Source: an uncultured bacterium (GTDB taxonomy: Bacteria; Bacteroidota; Bacteroidia; Chitinophagales; Chitinophagaceae). From it: a stretch of DNA of 64,000 nt. Numbering within the stretch: the first letter of the stretch is position 1; each line of letters opens with the position of its first letter. A program made the position numbers and the translations under genes. The DNA lies in NCBI GenBank assembly GCA_903826405.1, contig CAIKEH010000005.1, forward strand, positions 1 through 64,000, given 5' to 3'. Positions 55,385-64,000 of the stretch are shown here, in pieces. The notes under the pieces are model-generated. The model worked only from the letters and a program-made list of their open reading frames with translations, was not told the DNA's origin and ran no database searches.

Positions 55385-56188
55385 TTAGGCTTCAGGAACC
55401 GGGAGATGCCGGGCAGGTCCATCGTCCGAGTGAAGTTGACTTATGGAACGGCTCAACAATTTATAAATGGCATTCATTTGCGGGTATGTTTTCAGCAATG
55501 CAAGATGCTTCCGTTGAGTGGCTTTGTCGCCCCTGATGGCAGGACCCGTCTGTAATTCACCTGCCGGTTTCTGACCCATGCGCATAGTCGTTTCCGTTAT
55601 GAGTGGAAGCAACATGCGGGGATCCAATCCCTCCATTCTGCTGAATTCCTCGGTCAGCGCGAACAGGTGGTTCATGAAATTGGAGGTGAAAACTGCTGCC
55701 AAATGCAAATTTAGCCTTGCCTCGTCGTCCGCCACCTGAACTTGTCGGGACATGCTTCGAGCAAAAGCAATCAGCTTTTGCAGTGTTTCCGGGTCGCTTC
55801 CATCAACGAGAAATGGGATCTCGGGGATCTTCACCAAGTTGGCCCGAAGGCTCTGCAGCGGGTATAGCACACCATGAGGTATGCCACAAGGGGCGAGAAT
55901 ATCCATGGACACGGATCCCGCCGCATGTACGATGATGCCACGCGAAAGCCTGATCTTCCGGACAACGCCGGGTATGGAGCCATCTGACAAGGCGACGAGA
56001 TAGATGTCCGCAGCAGGATCCAGTTTACCGAAACCCCGAATGGAACTGCAACCCCACTCGACAGCCATAGCCTCTGCATGAGTTTTATTCCGGCCTGCCA
56101 CCTGAACCACCCTGTGTCCAGATCCTTGGATCAATCTTCCCAGTACCTGAGCGGCATTTCCTGTACCTAGTATGACCACATTCATCAA
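55385..56188 (-). CDS. Rossmann-fold DUF2520 protein
   Basis: This 267-residue protein has an N-terminal Rossmann domain (MNVVILGTGNAAQVLGRLI, then QVAGRNKTHAEAMA) and a C-terminal DUF2520 helical domain with ARLNLHLAAVFTSNFMNHLFAL and GPAIRGDKATQRKHLALL. The pair resembles the F420/NADP oxidoreductase or 6-phosphogluconate-dehydrogenase class, but the substrate is unknown. It begins the DUF2520-kdsC-ubiA-maf operon, whose order recurs in Bacteroidota. Confidence 0.9.
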   Translation of the reverse strand: MMNVVILGTGNAAQVLGRLIQGSGHRVVQVAGRNKTHAEAMAVEWGCSSIRGFGKLDPAADIYLVALSDGSIPGVVRKIRLSRGIIVHAAGSVSMDILAPCGIPHGVLYPLQSLRANLVKIPEIPFLVDGSDPETLQKLIAFARSMSRQVQVADDEARLNLHLAAVFTSNFMNHLFALTEEFSRMEGLDPRMLLPLITETTMRMGQKPAGELQTGPAIRGDKATQRKHLALLKTYPQMNAIYKLLSRSISQLHSDDGPARHLPVPEA

Positions 56189-56248
56189 TCCACCAGCGAG
56201 GGTTTATCTTCGCAGGAATAAAAGTAATTCAAAAATCACGCGCGGAAC

Positions 56249-57118
56249 ATGGCAAGCAAAAGGGCACAGCAATTGGCTATCGGATATTTCCGCGCCTATC
56301 TCCATATCCTTTCTTTTATATCCCTGAGGAAAGCTGCTCAGAGCACTTTCAGGATCTTCAGCACACCATACCGAAGGTCAAAAAAAACCATGCCCGCCAT
56401 TTTCAACCAGGCCGAGTCCATAAGTTTTGACCTGGATGGAATATTCGTACAAGGATACAGATGGAATTATCCGCGCAAACTTAAACTGCTCATTCTGCAT
56501 GGCTTTGAATCAACTGCCTTCAATTTTGAACAGTACATCTCACCCCTCTTGATCCGTGGATACGAAGTGATGGCATTTGATGCTCCCGCACATGGACAGA
56601 GTGGAGGGAAAACCATTGTCCTCCCACAGTATGTCCGCATGATCGAAAGGATAGAAAAAACATTTGGGCCGCTTCATGCATTCGTATCCCACTCTTTCGG
56701 GGGGCTCGCCCTCTCACAGTTCCTCGAAAAACATCCCCACGGGCCAGACACAAGAGTCGTTTTCATAGCGCCTGCAACCGAGACAACAACAGCCATCCAT
56801 TATTTCTTTGGCCTCCTGAGGTTGAATGTCCGAACCCAGAAAGCCTTCCTGAGATACATCACGGAAAAAGCAAGCGTCCCTCCAAGTCATTTTTCCATCA
56901 CCAGAGTGGCTCCACGGATAAAAGCCAATGTCTTATGGATTCATGATGAGGACGACGACATTACCCCAATACACGATACCCTTCCTATTCGGGAAGCTGC
57001 TTATCCGGGTTTCCATTTTCTGAATACTCATGGGCTCGGCCATAGGAGAATCTACCGGGATGAAATGGTTATAAAATCCGTCATTTCCTTCCTTGACCCG
57101 ACAGATCAGGAGTTTTAG
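56249..57118 (+). CDS. Alpha/beta hydrolase
   Basis: This 289-residue alpha/beta hydrolase has the nucleophile elbow SHSFGG (Ser about residue 148), preceded by LHGFESTAFNFEQYISPL, the oxyanion region, and MAFDAPAHGQSGGK. The acid lies in LWIHDEDDDITP and the catalytic His in HGLGHRRIY. The first 45 residues hold a basic helix with no clear signal peptide. The substrate is unknown. A TATCTTCG sequence about 35 bases upstream is a plausible -7 element. Confidence 0.85.
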   Translation: MASKRAQQLAIGYFRAYLHILSFISLRKAAQSTFRIFSTPYRRSKKTMPAIFNQAESISFDLDGIFVQGYRWNYPRKLKLLILHGFESTAFNFEQYISPLLIRGYEVMAFDAPAHGQSGGKTIVLPQYVRMIERIEKTFGPLHAFVSHSFGGLALSQFLEKHPHGPDTRVVFIAPATETTTAIHYFFGLLRLNVRTQKAFLRYITEKASVPPSHFSITRVAPRIKANVLWIHDEDDDITPIHDTLPIREAAYPGFHFLNTHGLGHRRIYRDEMVIKSVISFLDPTDQEF

Positions 57119-57355
57119 CTCCCCATCACACCCGTTTTTTCCCCTTCCGGCAAAGAGTAAAACCTCTTGGTTATTCTATACTAAACATTGATTTTCAATT
57201 TAATAAATATATTCGAACATACTCAGACCCACTGAATGTCCCCTGATTACCTTAATATTGCAACCTCAGAACCAGGCTCGGAAGGTTCCTGAAGACATTA
57301 CTGAGTCTGCAATTCAGGGATAGAACCAGCGTTAGAGCCAAGAGGAAACATACAT

Positions 57356-59701
57356 ATGGCAAAAAATCTGCTTATCGTTGAGTCGCCTGCAAAGGCAAAG
57401 ACCATTGAAAAGATCCTGGGCGTGGATTTCGAGGTGAAAAGTTGTTTCGGGCATATCCGCGATCTCGAGAAGGACGAGATGGGTATTGATGTGAAGAATA
57501 AATTCGCTCCCCGGTACATCGTTCCCGAAGAAAAAGAAAAAGTGGTCAAGGAACTCAAACAAGTGGCCAAGAAATCAGGTGAAGTCTGGCTCGCGACCGA
57601 TGAAGACCGTGAGGGGGAAGCCATCAGTTGGCATCTTTGCGAGGTATTGGGTCTGGATCCGGTGAAGACCAAGCGTATCGTTTTCCATGAGATCACCAAA
57701 CCCGCCATTGAAAAAGCCGTTAAAACACCCCGTACGGTGGACATGAATCTGGTATATGCGCAGCAGGCCCGGCGCATACTTGACAGGATCGTTGGCTTTG
57801 AGCTTTCCCCCGTGCTATGGAGAAAGATGAGCATGCGCAACAACCTCAGTGCAGGTCGTGTACAGAGCGTGGCAGTAAGACTGATTGCAGAACGGGAAAG
57901 ATCCATAAATGCCTTCCATGCAGCCAGCAGTTTCAAAGTGGATGCACAATTCATCGCGGAGGATATACAAAATAAGAAGGTCGGCTTTCGAGCGGAAGGA
58001 AACAAATATAGCGGGGTCGGTGAAGCGGAGGCTTTTCTGAAGTCCTGTACTGGTGCCCGATATACCGTTTCAGACATTCAAGTGAAGCCCGCGAAAAAAT
58101 CACCTGCTGCACCATTCACCACCTCCACCTTGCAACAGGAAGCCAGTAGAAAATTGGGATATGGAGTCAGCCGTACCATGTTACTTGCGCAGAAGCTATA
58201 TGAAGCCGGCTACATTTCGTACATGCGGACGGATAGTGTGAACCTGAGTGAAAGTGCCATTGGCGACATACGCGAACAGATCACCACTTCCTTTGGCGCG
58301 GACTATGTACATATCCGCAAATACAAGAACAAGAATGAATCCGCACAGGAGGCCCACGAAGCCATCCGTCCCACCTATATGGACCGGGAGAAAGTGGATA
58401 TCGCCGATGGCCAGAAACTTTATGAGTTGATCTGGAAAAGGACGATGGCCAGCCAAATGGCAGATGCCGAATTGGAAAAGACCATCGCCAAGATCGACAT
58501 TTCCACCAACCGGGAACAACTCACCGCACAGGGAGAGGTACTCAAGTTTGAGGGATTTCTCAAAGTATACAGGGAAGACCGGGATGATGATGAAATCAAC
58601 GATGAAGAGGAATCAGAAAGCATGTTGCCCCCTCTGGCAGTAGGTCAAATTCTCGACCTGAAACTAATGAAAGCAACGGAACGTTTCAGTAGACCCCAGC
58701 CCCGATACACGGAAGCATCCCTGGTGAAAAAACTGGAAGAACTCGGCATTGGCAGACCATCCACTTATGCACCAACCATCAGTACCATTCTGAAAAGAGG
58801 TTATGTGGAAAAGAGGGATAAAGAAGGTGTGAAGCGTGAATACCGTGTTATTACCCTCCAATCAGACAAGATCAAGATGGTCACGGAATCCGAGAATACC
58901 GGCGCCGAAAAATCCAAACTTTTCCCTACCGACCTCGGACTGGTGGTCACCGATTTCCTCATGCAGCATTTCAAGGATGTGATGGATTTCGGCTTCACGG
59001 CCAAGATCGAAGGAGAGTTTGATGAGATTGCCGATGGGAAACTCAAGTGGAATTCCATGCTTGACGAATTCTATGTTCCCTTCAAGAAGGATGTACAGAA
59101 CACTATGGATAATGCCGAAAGGATAAAGGGCGAAAGGGAACTCGGCACAGATCCGGAAAGTGGCAAAAAAGTAGTCGCCCGAATGGGTAGATATGGTCCC
59201 ATGGTGCAGATCGGTGACGTGAAAGATGAGGAAAAACCCCGCTTCGCCAAACTGAAGAACACACAGAGCATCGAGACTATCAGCTACGATGATGCCATGG
59301 AACTTTTCCGCTTGCCCCGAACATTAGGCGATTTCGAAGGCAGCCCCATTCTGGTCAACATTGGTCGTTTCGGCCCCTACCTTGCACATGATTCCAAATT
59401 CTATTCCTTGGGCAAGGAACACGACCCCTACGAGATCACTTTCGAAGAAGCTGAGCCACTGGTGATCGAAAAGCGCAAAGCTAAAGAGGAACGTACAGTG
59501 AAATTATTCGAGAAAGAGAAGATCCAACTGCTTCGTGGACCTTATGGCATCTACATCAAAAAAGGACTCCGGAATTTCCCCATACCCAAAGACAGACAGG
59601 AAAAGGCAGCTGAACTAACCATCGAGGAAGTTCAAAAGATGATCGACGAAGCCATCGCCAACCCGCCCAGAAAGGCTCCTCGCAGGAAAAAATCCTCCTG
59701 A
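57356..59701 (+). CDS. topA: DNA topoisomerase I
   Basis: Topoisomerase I relaxes negative supercoils. The 781-residue protein opens with the TOPRIM motif LLIVESPAKAKTIEKIL and has ATDEDREGEAISWHL; the catalytic Tyr289 is in SYMRTDSVNLS, and LGIGRPSTYAPTISTIL follows. C-terminal zinc-finger repeats of the E. coli enzyme are missing; instead there are topoisomerase-C-like repeats (GRYGPMVQIGD, GRFGPYLAHD, GPYGIYIKKG) and a basic tail (RKAPRRKKSS), as is usual in Bacteroidota. Confidence 0.97.
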   Translation: MAKNLLIVESPAKAKTIEKILGVDFEVKSCFGHIRDLEKDEMGIDVKNKFAPRYIVPEEKEKVVKELKQVAKKSGEVWLATDEDREGEAISWHLCEVLGLDPVKTKRIVFHEITKPAIEKAVKTPRTVDMNLVYAQQARRILDRIVGFELSPVLWRKMSMRNNLSAGRVQSVAVRLIAERERSINAFHAASSFKVDAQFIAEDIQNKKVGFRAEGNKYSGVGEAEAFLKSCTGARYTVSDIQVKPAKKSPAAPFTTSTLQQEASRKLGYGVSRTMLLAQKLYEAGYISYMRTDSVNLSESAIGDIREQITTSFGADYVHIRKYKNKNESAQEAHEAIRPTYMDREKVDIADGQKLYELIWKRTMASQMADAELEKTIAKIDISTNREQLTAQGEVLKFEGFLKVYREDRDDDEINDEEESESMLPPLAVGQILDLKLMKATERFSRPQPRYTEASLVKKLEELGIGRPSTYAPTISTILKRGYVEKRDKEGVKREYRVITLQSDKIKMVTESENTGAEKSKLFPTDLGLVVTDFLMQHFKDVMDFGFTAKIEGEFDEIADGKLKWNSMLDEFYVPFKKDVQNTMDNAERIKGERELGTDPESGKKVVARMGRYGPMVQIGDVKDEEKPRFAKLKNTQSIETISYDDAMELFRLPRTLGDFEGSPILVNIGRFGPYLAHDSKFYSLGKEHDPYEITFEEAEPLVIEKRKAKEERTVKLFEKEKIQLLRGPYGIYIKKGLRNFPIPKDRQEKAAELTIEEVQKMIDEAIANPPRKAPRRKKSS

Positions 59702-59867
59702 AGCAAGTACAAGTCATTTCTGCTCATTCGGAGGCAGTATCAACATTTTCCGGGATTTGTGGAAAAGTATAGTTCGGCTCATAACTGCCGGAGGGCGATA
59801 TTTATTTTCAGTTGATATCGCAATAATCTTCACACCCTGAACGTCTTAGAAACAAACCCCCTCCCAC

Positions 59868-60752
59868 ATGGAAACCAACCGGGAAATCTCCGCCTTGATG
59901 CACCTCATCGATGACCCCGACGAGGAAGTGTTCACCACCGTGAGCAATCGGATCATCAGCCTTGGAAGTGAGATCATCCCCAATCTGGAGAACCTCTGGG
60001 AAAACACTCCGGAAGGTGATGTACAGGAAAGAATAGAATCACTGATACATCGATTGCATTTCCAAGACCTTCAACAGGAGTTCACCTCCTGGAACAGAAA
60101 AGACAGACCCGATCTGCTGGAAGGTGCCCTGCTGGCCTCAAAATACCGCTTCCCGGACCTGAATGGGAATCCTGCAGTGCAGCAAGTAGAGAAGTTCCGT
60201 CGCAATATCTGGCTTGAACTCAACAGCTACCTCACCGCTCTCGAGCAGGTAAACATAGTCAACAAGATACTCTTCTCCTACCACAAATTTAAGGGCAGTG
60301 AGATCTCCTACCAGAATCAAGAGGAGTTCATGATCAATAAAGTCCTCGAGATGCACCGGGGAAATTCCATTACCAACGGCATCCTGTACCAATCTCTTTG
60401 CCAGATGCTGGACATACCTGTCATGGCTGTCAACATCCCTCGTCAATTCATATTGGCTTATTTCGATCAGAGCCATGAATATTTCAGCACCAATGTGCCA
60501 GCCAACAAGATCCATTTCTTCATAGATCCCGTTTCCGGACAGGTTTATACCCAGAAGGACGTTGAGAACTATTTCCTTAGGATCAACGTGGAACCCAATG
60601 AAGCCTATTTCAAGCCTATGGATAACAGGCAAATCATTCGCTTCCTGCTGAAAGAGTTTTCAAAATGTTACGACGACCAGCGGAATACTCATAAGAAGGA
60701 AGAGATCATTCTCCTTTCGGATATCCTGCATGAGGAGCCCAAGGCCGACTGA
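59868..60752 (+). CDS. SirB1-type transglutaminase-like protein
   Basis: This 294-residue protein has an N-terminal helical, HEAT-like region (about 1-80: ISALMHLIDDPDEEVFTTVSNRI) and a transglutaminase-like core of the SirB1 class with GNSITNGILYQSLCQMLDIPVMAVNIP and FILAYFD. As in SirB1 the catalytic Cys is not at the usual position, so it is probably not an active transglutaminase. SirB1-like proteins have no settled role. It precedes csaA in the same direction. Confidence 0.8.
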   Translation: METNREISALMHLIDDPDEEVFTTVSNRIISLGSEIIPNLENLWENTPEGDVQERIESLIHRLHFQDLQQEFTSWNRKDRPDLLEGALLASKYRFPDLNGNPAVQQVEKFRRNIWLELNSYLTALEQVNIVNKILFSYHKFKGSEISYQNQEEFMINKVLEMHRGNSITNGILYQSLCQMLDIPVMAVNIPRQFILAYFDQSHEYFSTNVPANKIHFFIDPVSGQVYTQKDVENYFLRINVEPNEAYFKPMDNRQIIRFLLKEFSKCYDDQRNTHKKEEIILLSDILHEEPKAD

Positions 60753-60808
60753 ATCGGAAAAATCGCCTTGCCTTAATTCCATGCTCCCGATCCATATCGG
60801 CCAACTTG

Positions 60809-60816
60809 TATATTTG
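60809..60816 (+). promoter_or_regulatory. -7 promoter element of csaA, near-leaderless
   Basis: TATATTTG, an exact TAnnTTTG match, ends 4 bases before the csaA ATG, so the transcript would start at or beside the start codon. Confidence 0.5.
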
Positions 60817-60820
60817 CCGC

Positions 60821-61156
60821 ATGGATACCATCAATTGGGCAGAATTCGAAAAAGTCGACATCCGACTGGGCACTATCCTTCGGGCTGAGCCCTCCCCCCA
60901 AGCCCGCAAACCTGCGTATCAACTCACCATCGATTTCGGTCCTATCGGAATTAAAAGATCCTCCGCACAGATTACGGCATACAACTCATTAGAAGATCTA
61001 CCCGGTAAGCAAGTGATAGCAGTGGTCAATTTCCCGGTCAAACAGATAGCTAACTTTTTCAGTGAATGCCTGGTGCTTGGAGTATACACATCCGAGCGCG
61101 AGGTTATCCTTCTTCATCCCCAAATGCCCGGAGTGAATGGCGCAAAAGTGGGATGA
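60821..61156 (+). CDS. csaA: CsaA-type tRNA-binding-domain protein
   Basis: This 111-residue protein is a stand-alone EMAP/tRNA-binding OB fold: FEKVDIRLGTILRAEPSPQARKPAYQL is the typical opening, then SSAQITAYN and KQVIAVVNFPVKQIANF, with a final HPQMPGVNGAKVG. CsaA has chaperone or tRNA-binding activity in other species. It overlaps the ogt gene by 20 bases and probably shares its mRNA. Confidence 0.92.
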   Translation: MDTINWAEFEKVDIRLGTILRAEPSPQARKPAYQLTIDFGPIGIKRSSAQITAYNSLEDLPGKQVIAVVNFPVKQIANFFSECLVLGVYTSEREVILLHPQMPGVNGAKVG

Positions 61157-61658
61157 ATCTGAAGAATTCAACTGCTTGATGCAGACTCCCCTGGGAAACC
61201 TGAACTTGGTTTCCGATGGGATAAATTTGAAAGAGGTTCACTTCTTCGAAACAGAATCGAACATCACCGAATCAAGGCAAATGGACTCATCCGGGATCCT
61301 GAAAAGCACGATGGATCAATTGGGAGAATACTTCCACGGCAGGAGAAAGACCTTCAATCTGCCTCTTGATCCTATTGGAACGGATTTCCAGAAACGAGTC
61401 TGGTTTGAACTGCAGAATCTGCCTTATGGGAAAACGGCAAGTTATCTTGAACTGGCACACAAACTGGGGAACCCACTACTCATCCGTGCAGCCGCAAATG
61501 CCAATGGCCGAAACCCTATTGCCATAATCATACCTTGCCACCGTGTGATCGGCTCCAACGGACAACTTACCGGATATTCGGGAGGCCTTTATCGTAAGAA
61601 ATTCCTTCTTGACCTGGAGGCAGGTATAACTCACGGAATAAGTACTCTATTCCAATGA
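61137..61658 (+). CDS. ogt: Methylated-DNA-protein-cysteine methyltransferase
   Basis: This 173-residue protein repairs O6-methylguanine by taking the methyl group onto Cys134 in IIPCHRVIGSNGQLTGYSGGL. The DNA-binding motif is FQKRVWFELQNLPYGKTASYLELA and the Asn hinge is AANANGRNP. The start at 61137 overlaps csaA by 20 bases; a shorter start at about 61179 is possible. No second repair gene is next to it. Confidence 0.94.
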   Translation: MAQKWDESEEFNCLMQTPLGNLNLVSDGINLKEVHFFETESNITESRQMDSSGILKSTMDQLGEYFHGRRKTFNLPLDPIGTDFQKRVWFELQNLPYGKTASYLELAHKLGNPLLIRAAANANGRNPIAIIIPCHRVIGSNGQLTGYSGGLYRKKFLLDLEAGITHGISTLFQ

Positions 61659-61815
61659 AAATGCTCGGGAATTCTCACCGCAAACCGCAGTATCCATAGA
61701 TATTCGGCATCAAATAGATGTTTTTATTGCGTGTTTTTCAATGGTCCATGCCCTGATATGGGTTTTGACGAATGGCAGGCCTCCATTCCTGAGTATATCT
61801 TAAATTAGCAGCGCC

Positions 61816-62862
61816 ATGAGAAAACTGATAACCATTACCATAGCTGGGATATTTGTAATCCTGTCCGCCTGTAAGGAAAAGCCCCAAAACGCCCCGACCA
61901 CGGGATCTAGTGGTAACAATGGCCCCTTGCCCGTTGAAGGTTTCATCCTGAATCCAACCAGCATCTTTCAAACAGTTGAGGTTACGGGAAACATCCTTCC
62001 CTTTGAATCTACCGAGATCAGGTCTGAGATAACCGGCAGGATCATTGGACTGAATATCAAGGAAGGTGCACAAGTGGCAAAAGGGACCGTGCTGGTGAAA
62101 TTATTCGATGGAGACCTTCAAGCGCAACTCAAAAAACTGCAGGTGCAACTGGAGATAGCCCAAAAGACGGAAGAACGTCAACGCGAACTGCTCAAGATCA
62201 GCGGTATCAGTCAACAGGATTATGACCTCAGCCTGCTTAATGTGAACAATCTCAAGGCGGACCTGGAATTGCTCCGGGTGAATATTTCCAAAACAGAAAT
62301 AAAAGCCCCTTACCCGGGAAGATTAGGCCTACGCAATATCAGCCTTGGCGCCTATATCTCCCCCACAAATCTACTCACCACCATCAGCCAGGTTGAACAT
62401 ACCAAGATCGAATTCAGCATACCGGAGAAATACAGTCCTCAGATCGTAAATGGAATGGATGTCAAATTTCTTCTGGAAGGCGTCACCAAACCTTACCATG
62501 CCAAAGTAGTGGCAACGGAAAGCCGGATAGAAGAGAATACCCGAAACCTCCGGATAAAGGCTGTGGTTATGGAGAATGAAAAGGGTCTCATACCGGGGAA
62601 TTTCGCCAAGGTACAGATGATACTCGGGCGGGACGACCATGCATTGATGATACCGACCGAATCGATCATTCCGATGGCTCGTAATAAACAGGTCATCGTA
62701 TACAAGGGAGGCAAGGCTATTTTCCAGAATGTAACCACGGGTATTCGTGACTCCACACTCATTCAGGTCATGGATGGATTAAGAGCAGGCGACACGGTCA
62801 TCACAACCGGCCTACTCTTCCTGAAACCTCAAGCTCCCGTTAAACTCACCAAGATCAATTGA
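61816..62862 (+). CDS. RND efflux periplasmic adaptor subunit
   Basis: This 348-residue protein is a membrane-fusion adaptor. It has a lipobox (IFVILSACKEK, Cys19), then a biotinyl/lipoyl-like hairpin domain (TEIRSEITGRIIGLNIKEGAQVAKGTVLVKLFDG), a coiled-coil (LQAQLKKLQVQLEIAQKTEE) and a beta-barrel (KIEFSIPEKYSPQIVNG) with a membrane-proximal end. It links the inner-membrane RND pump to an outer-membrane channel. A TAAATTAG element 7 bases before the ATG resembles the -7 box. Confidence 0.92.
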   Translation: MRKLITITIAGIFVILSACKEKPQNAPTTGSSGNNGPLPVEGFILNPTSIFQTVEVTGNILPFESTEIRSEITGRIIGLNIKEGAQVAKGTVLVKLFDGDLQAQLKKLQVQLEIAQKTEERQRELLKISGISQQDYDLSLLNVNNLKADLELLRVNISKTEIKAPYPGRLGLRNISLGAYISPTNLLTTISQVEHTKIEFSIPEKYSPQIVNGMDVKFLLEGVTKPYHAKVVATESRIEENTRNLRIKAVVMENEKGLIPGNFAKVQMILGRDDHALMIPTESIIPMARNKQVIVYKGGKAIFQNVTTGIRDSTLIQVMDGLRAGDTVITTGLLFLKPQAPVKLTKIN

Positions 62863-62886
62863 TGCGCTTCCAGTAAACCGATACGG

Positions 62887-64000
62887 ATGAATCTTTCAGA
62901 ACTCAGTATACGCCGCCCCGTTCTCGCAGTTGTTTGTTCCATCGTGATCATTATTTTCGGTGCCATCGGCTATAACTTCCTCGGAGTACGGGAATATCCT
63001 GCGATAGATCCCGCTGTGGTGAATGTCCGAACCGCATATACTGGAGCGAATGCGGAGATCATCGAGACGCAGATCACGGAGCCATTGGAAAAAGCGATCA
63101 ACGGCGTTCCAGGGGTCAAAAACATCACTTCTTCCAGCACCCAGGGCAACAGTTCCATCACGGTAGAATTCGAACTTAATGTAGAACTCGATAAAGCAGC
63201 CAATGACGTGAGGGAGAAAGTGGGGCAAGCCCTGATAAGTCTTCCTCAGGATATAGATGCCCCGCCCATAGTTGCCAAGCAGGATGCAGATTCCGATCCC
63301 ATCATCTTCATGCAGCTGCAGAGTAATATCCGAACCTTGCTCGGGCTGAGTGAGTTCGCCGAGAATGTAGTTCAGGAGCGACTGCAAACCATCCCTGGAG
63401 TGAGCTCGGTGAATGTGTTCGGCCAGCGTATAGCCATGAGGCTCTGGTTCGATCCTGCTAAACTGGCGGCATACCGACTCACAATCCAGGATGTAAGGGT
63501 GGCGCTCGACCGGGAGAACATTGAACTTCCCGGCGGAAAAGTCCGCGGCAATATGACCGAACTGACAGTCAAAGCATACGGCAAACTACTATCGGAAGAT
63601 GATTTCAACAACCTAATCATTTTACAGGATGCAGGCCGGCTAGTGAGGTTTAAGGACATCGGTTATGCCGTTATCGGACCGGAGAATGAAGAAAGCTCAA
63701 CCAGAAAGAACAACGTTCAGGCCGTCTCTTTAGCCATCATCGCCCAACCCGGATCCAACCAGATCGCGATCGCCGACGAAACATATAAAAGATTGGCTCA
63801 GATCAAGACGGACCTGCCCAAAGACATCATCCTTGAAGTGGGATTTGACCGCACGACGTTCATCCGAAAAGCTGTGGCCGAAGTGAAAGAAACCCTGATC
63901 ATCGCCATCAGTCTGGTGGTGATCATCATATACCTTTTCTTCCGCGAGTGGTCCATTGCATACCGCCCACTGATCGACATCCCCGTTTCGTTGATCGGCG
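62887..64000 (+). CDS. RND efflux permease (3' partial)
   Basis: The gene runs off the window after 371 codons. The start MNLSELSIRRPVLAVVCSIVII is the usual opening, followed by GVREYPAIDPAVVNV, the porter region (ITSSSTQGNSSITVEFEL) and DPIIFMQLQ. The last visible residues (IISLVVIIIYLFF, then IPVSLIG) enter the first block of internal helices. It belongs to the HAE-1 hydrophobe/amphiphile efflux group and follows its adaptor by 24 bases. Substrate is unknown. Confidence 0.93.
   Translation, partial: MNLSELSIRRPVLAVVCSIVIIIFGAIGYNFLGVREYPAIDPAVVNVRTAYTGANAEIIETQITEPLEKAINGVPGVKNITSSSTQGNSSITVEFELNVELDKAANDVREKVGQALISLPQDIDAPPIVAKQDADSDPIIFMQLQSNIRTLLGLSEFAENVVQERLQTIPGVSSVNVFGQRIAMRLWFDPAKLAAYRLTIQDVRVALDRENIELPGGKVRGNMTELTVKAYGKLLSEDDFNNLIILQDAGRLVRFKDIGYAVIGPENEESSTRKNNVQAVSLAIIAQPGSNQIAIADETYKRLAQIKTDLPKDIILEVGFDRTTFIRKAVAEVKETLIIAISLVVIIIYLFFREWSIAYRPLIDIPVSLIG

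Noticed and set aside
1-64000. CRISPR arrays, tRNA, rRNA or insertion sequences
   Set aside because: I looked for regularly spaced repeats, T-loop sequences and transposase motifs and saw none I could support.

Overview
The window reads as a chromosomal segment of a Bacteroidota bacterium, most likely from the Chitinophagales/Saprospirales side of the phylum (inference). The signs are a GLPGLI-family protein beside a large outer-membrane beta-barrel, DUF2851, DUF2520-Rossmann, YpdA, FISUMP and DUF1080 proteins, the Bacteroidota promoter signature TAnnTTTG before many genes, and almost no Shine-Dalgarno sequences. I found no rRNA, tRNA, CRISPR array, insertion sequence or prophage. All genes look intact except the two cut by the window edges.

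Layout. 1-6.1 kb: a plus-strand block of planctomycete-type proteins (DUF1549/DUF1553, DUF1501, a Tat-exported TIM-barrel isomerase, and a DUF2231/cytochrome/LRR membrane protein). 6.1-13.7 kb: an APH-fold kinase and serA on the minus strand, then secreted FISUMP, DUF1080 and beta-lactamase-fold proteins and the Nnr metabolite-repair enzyme. 13.9-19.2 kb: a membrane pyrophosphatase converging on a PPK2 polyphosphate kinase, then WbqC, LEA-2 and HMA proteins. 19.2-25.8 kb: pyrimidine and core genes (pyrE, Nudix, thioesterase, coaD, pyrB, pyrR, pruA) and prfB, whose reading frame needs a +1 programmed frameshift. 26-34.8 kb: DUF2452, dnaK, ypdA-like, GtrA, GNAT, argS, TPR.

34.8-49.4 kb is a glycogen/maltodextrin region. 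It holds glgB, a secreted GH13 amylase with an SLC45-type transporter, glgC-glgA, and a divergent hexose transporter with a ROK kinase. A beta-barrel + GLPGLI pair sits inside it and is followed by a 15-bp inverted repeat. 49.5-57.1 kb: lipA, an unknown secreted protein, OsmC, DUF2851, and an operon of DUF2520, kdsC, a UbiA prenyltransferase and maf, then an alpha/beta hydrolase. 57.3-64 kb: topA, a SirB1-like protein, csaA-ogt, and an RND efflux pair cut by the window end.

Points most worth a second look: the planctomycete-type block, which with the nearby DUF1080 protein could be a periplasmic sugar-processing system; the SD-driven prfB frameshift in a phylum that rarely uses SD; a recurring placement of TAnnTTTG only 4-10 nt before the start codon, which suggests leaderless or ultra-short-leader mRNAs; palindromic shared promoter elements between divergent genes; and the beta-barrel/GLPGLI cassette.
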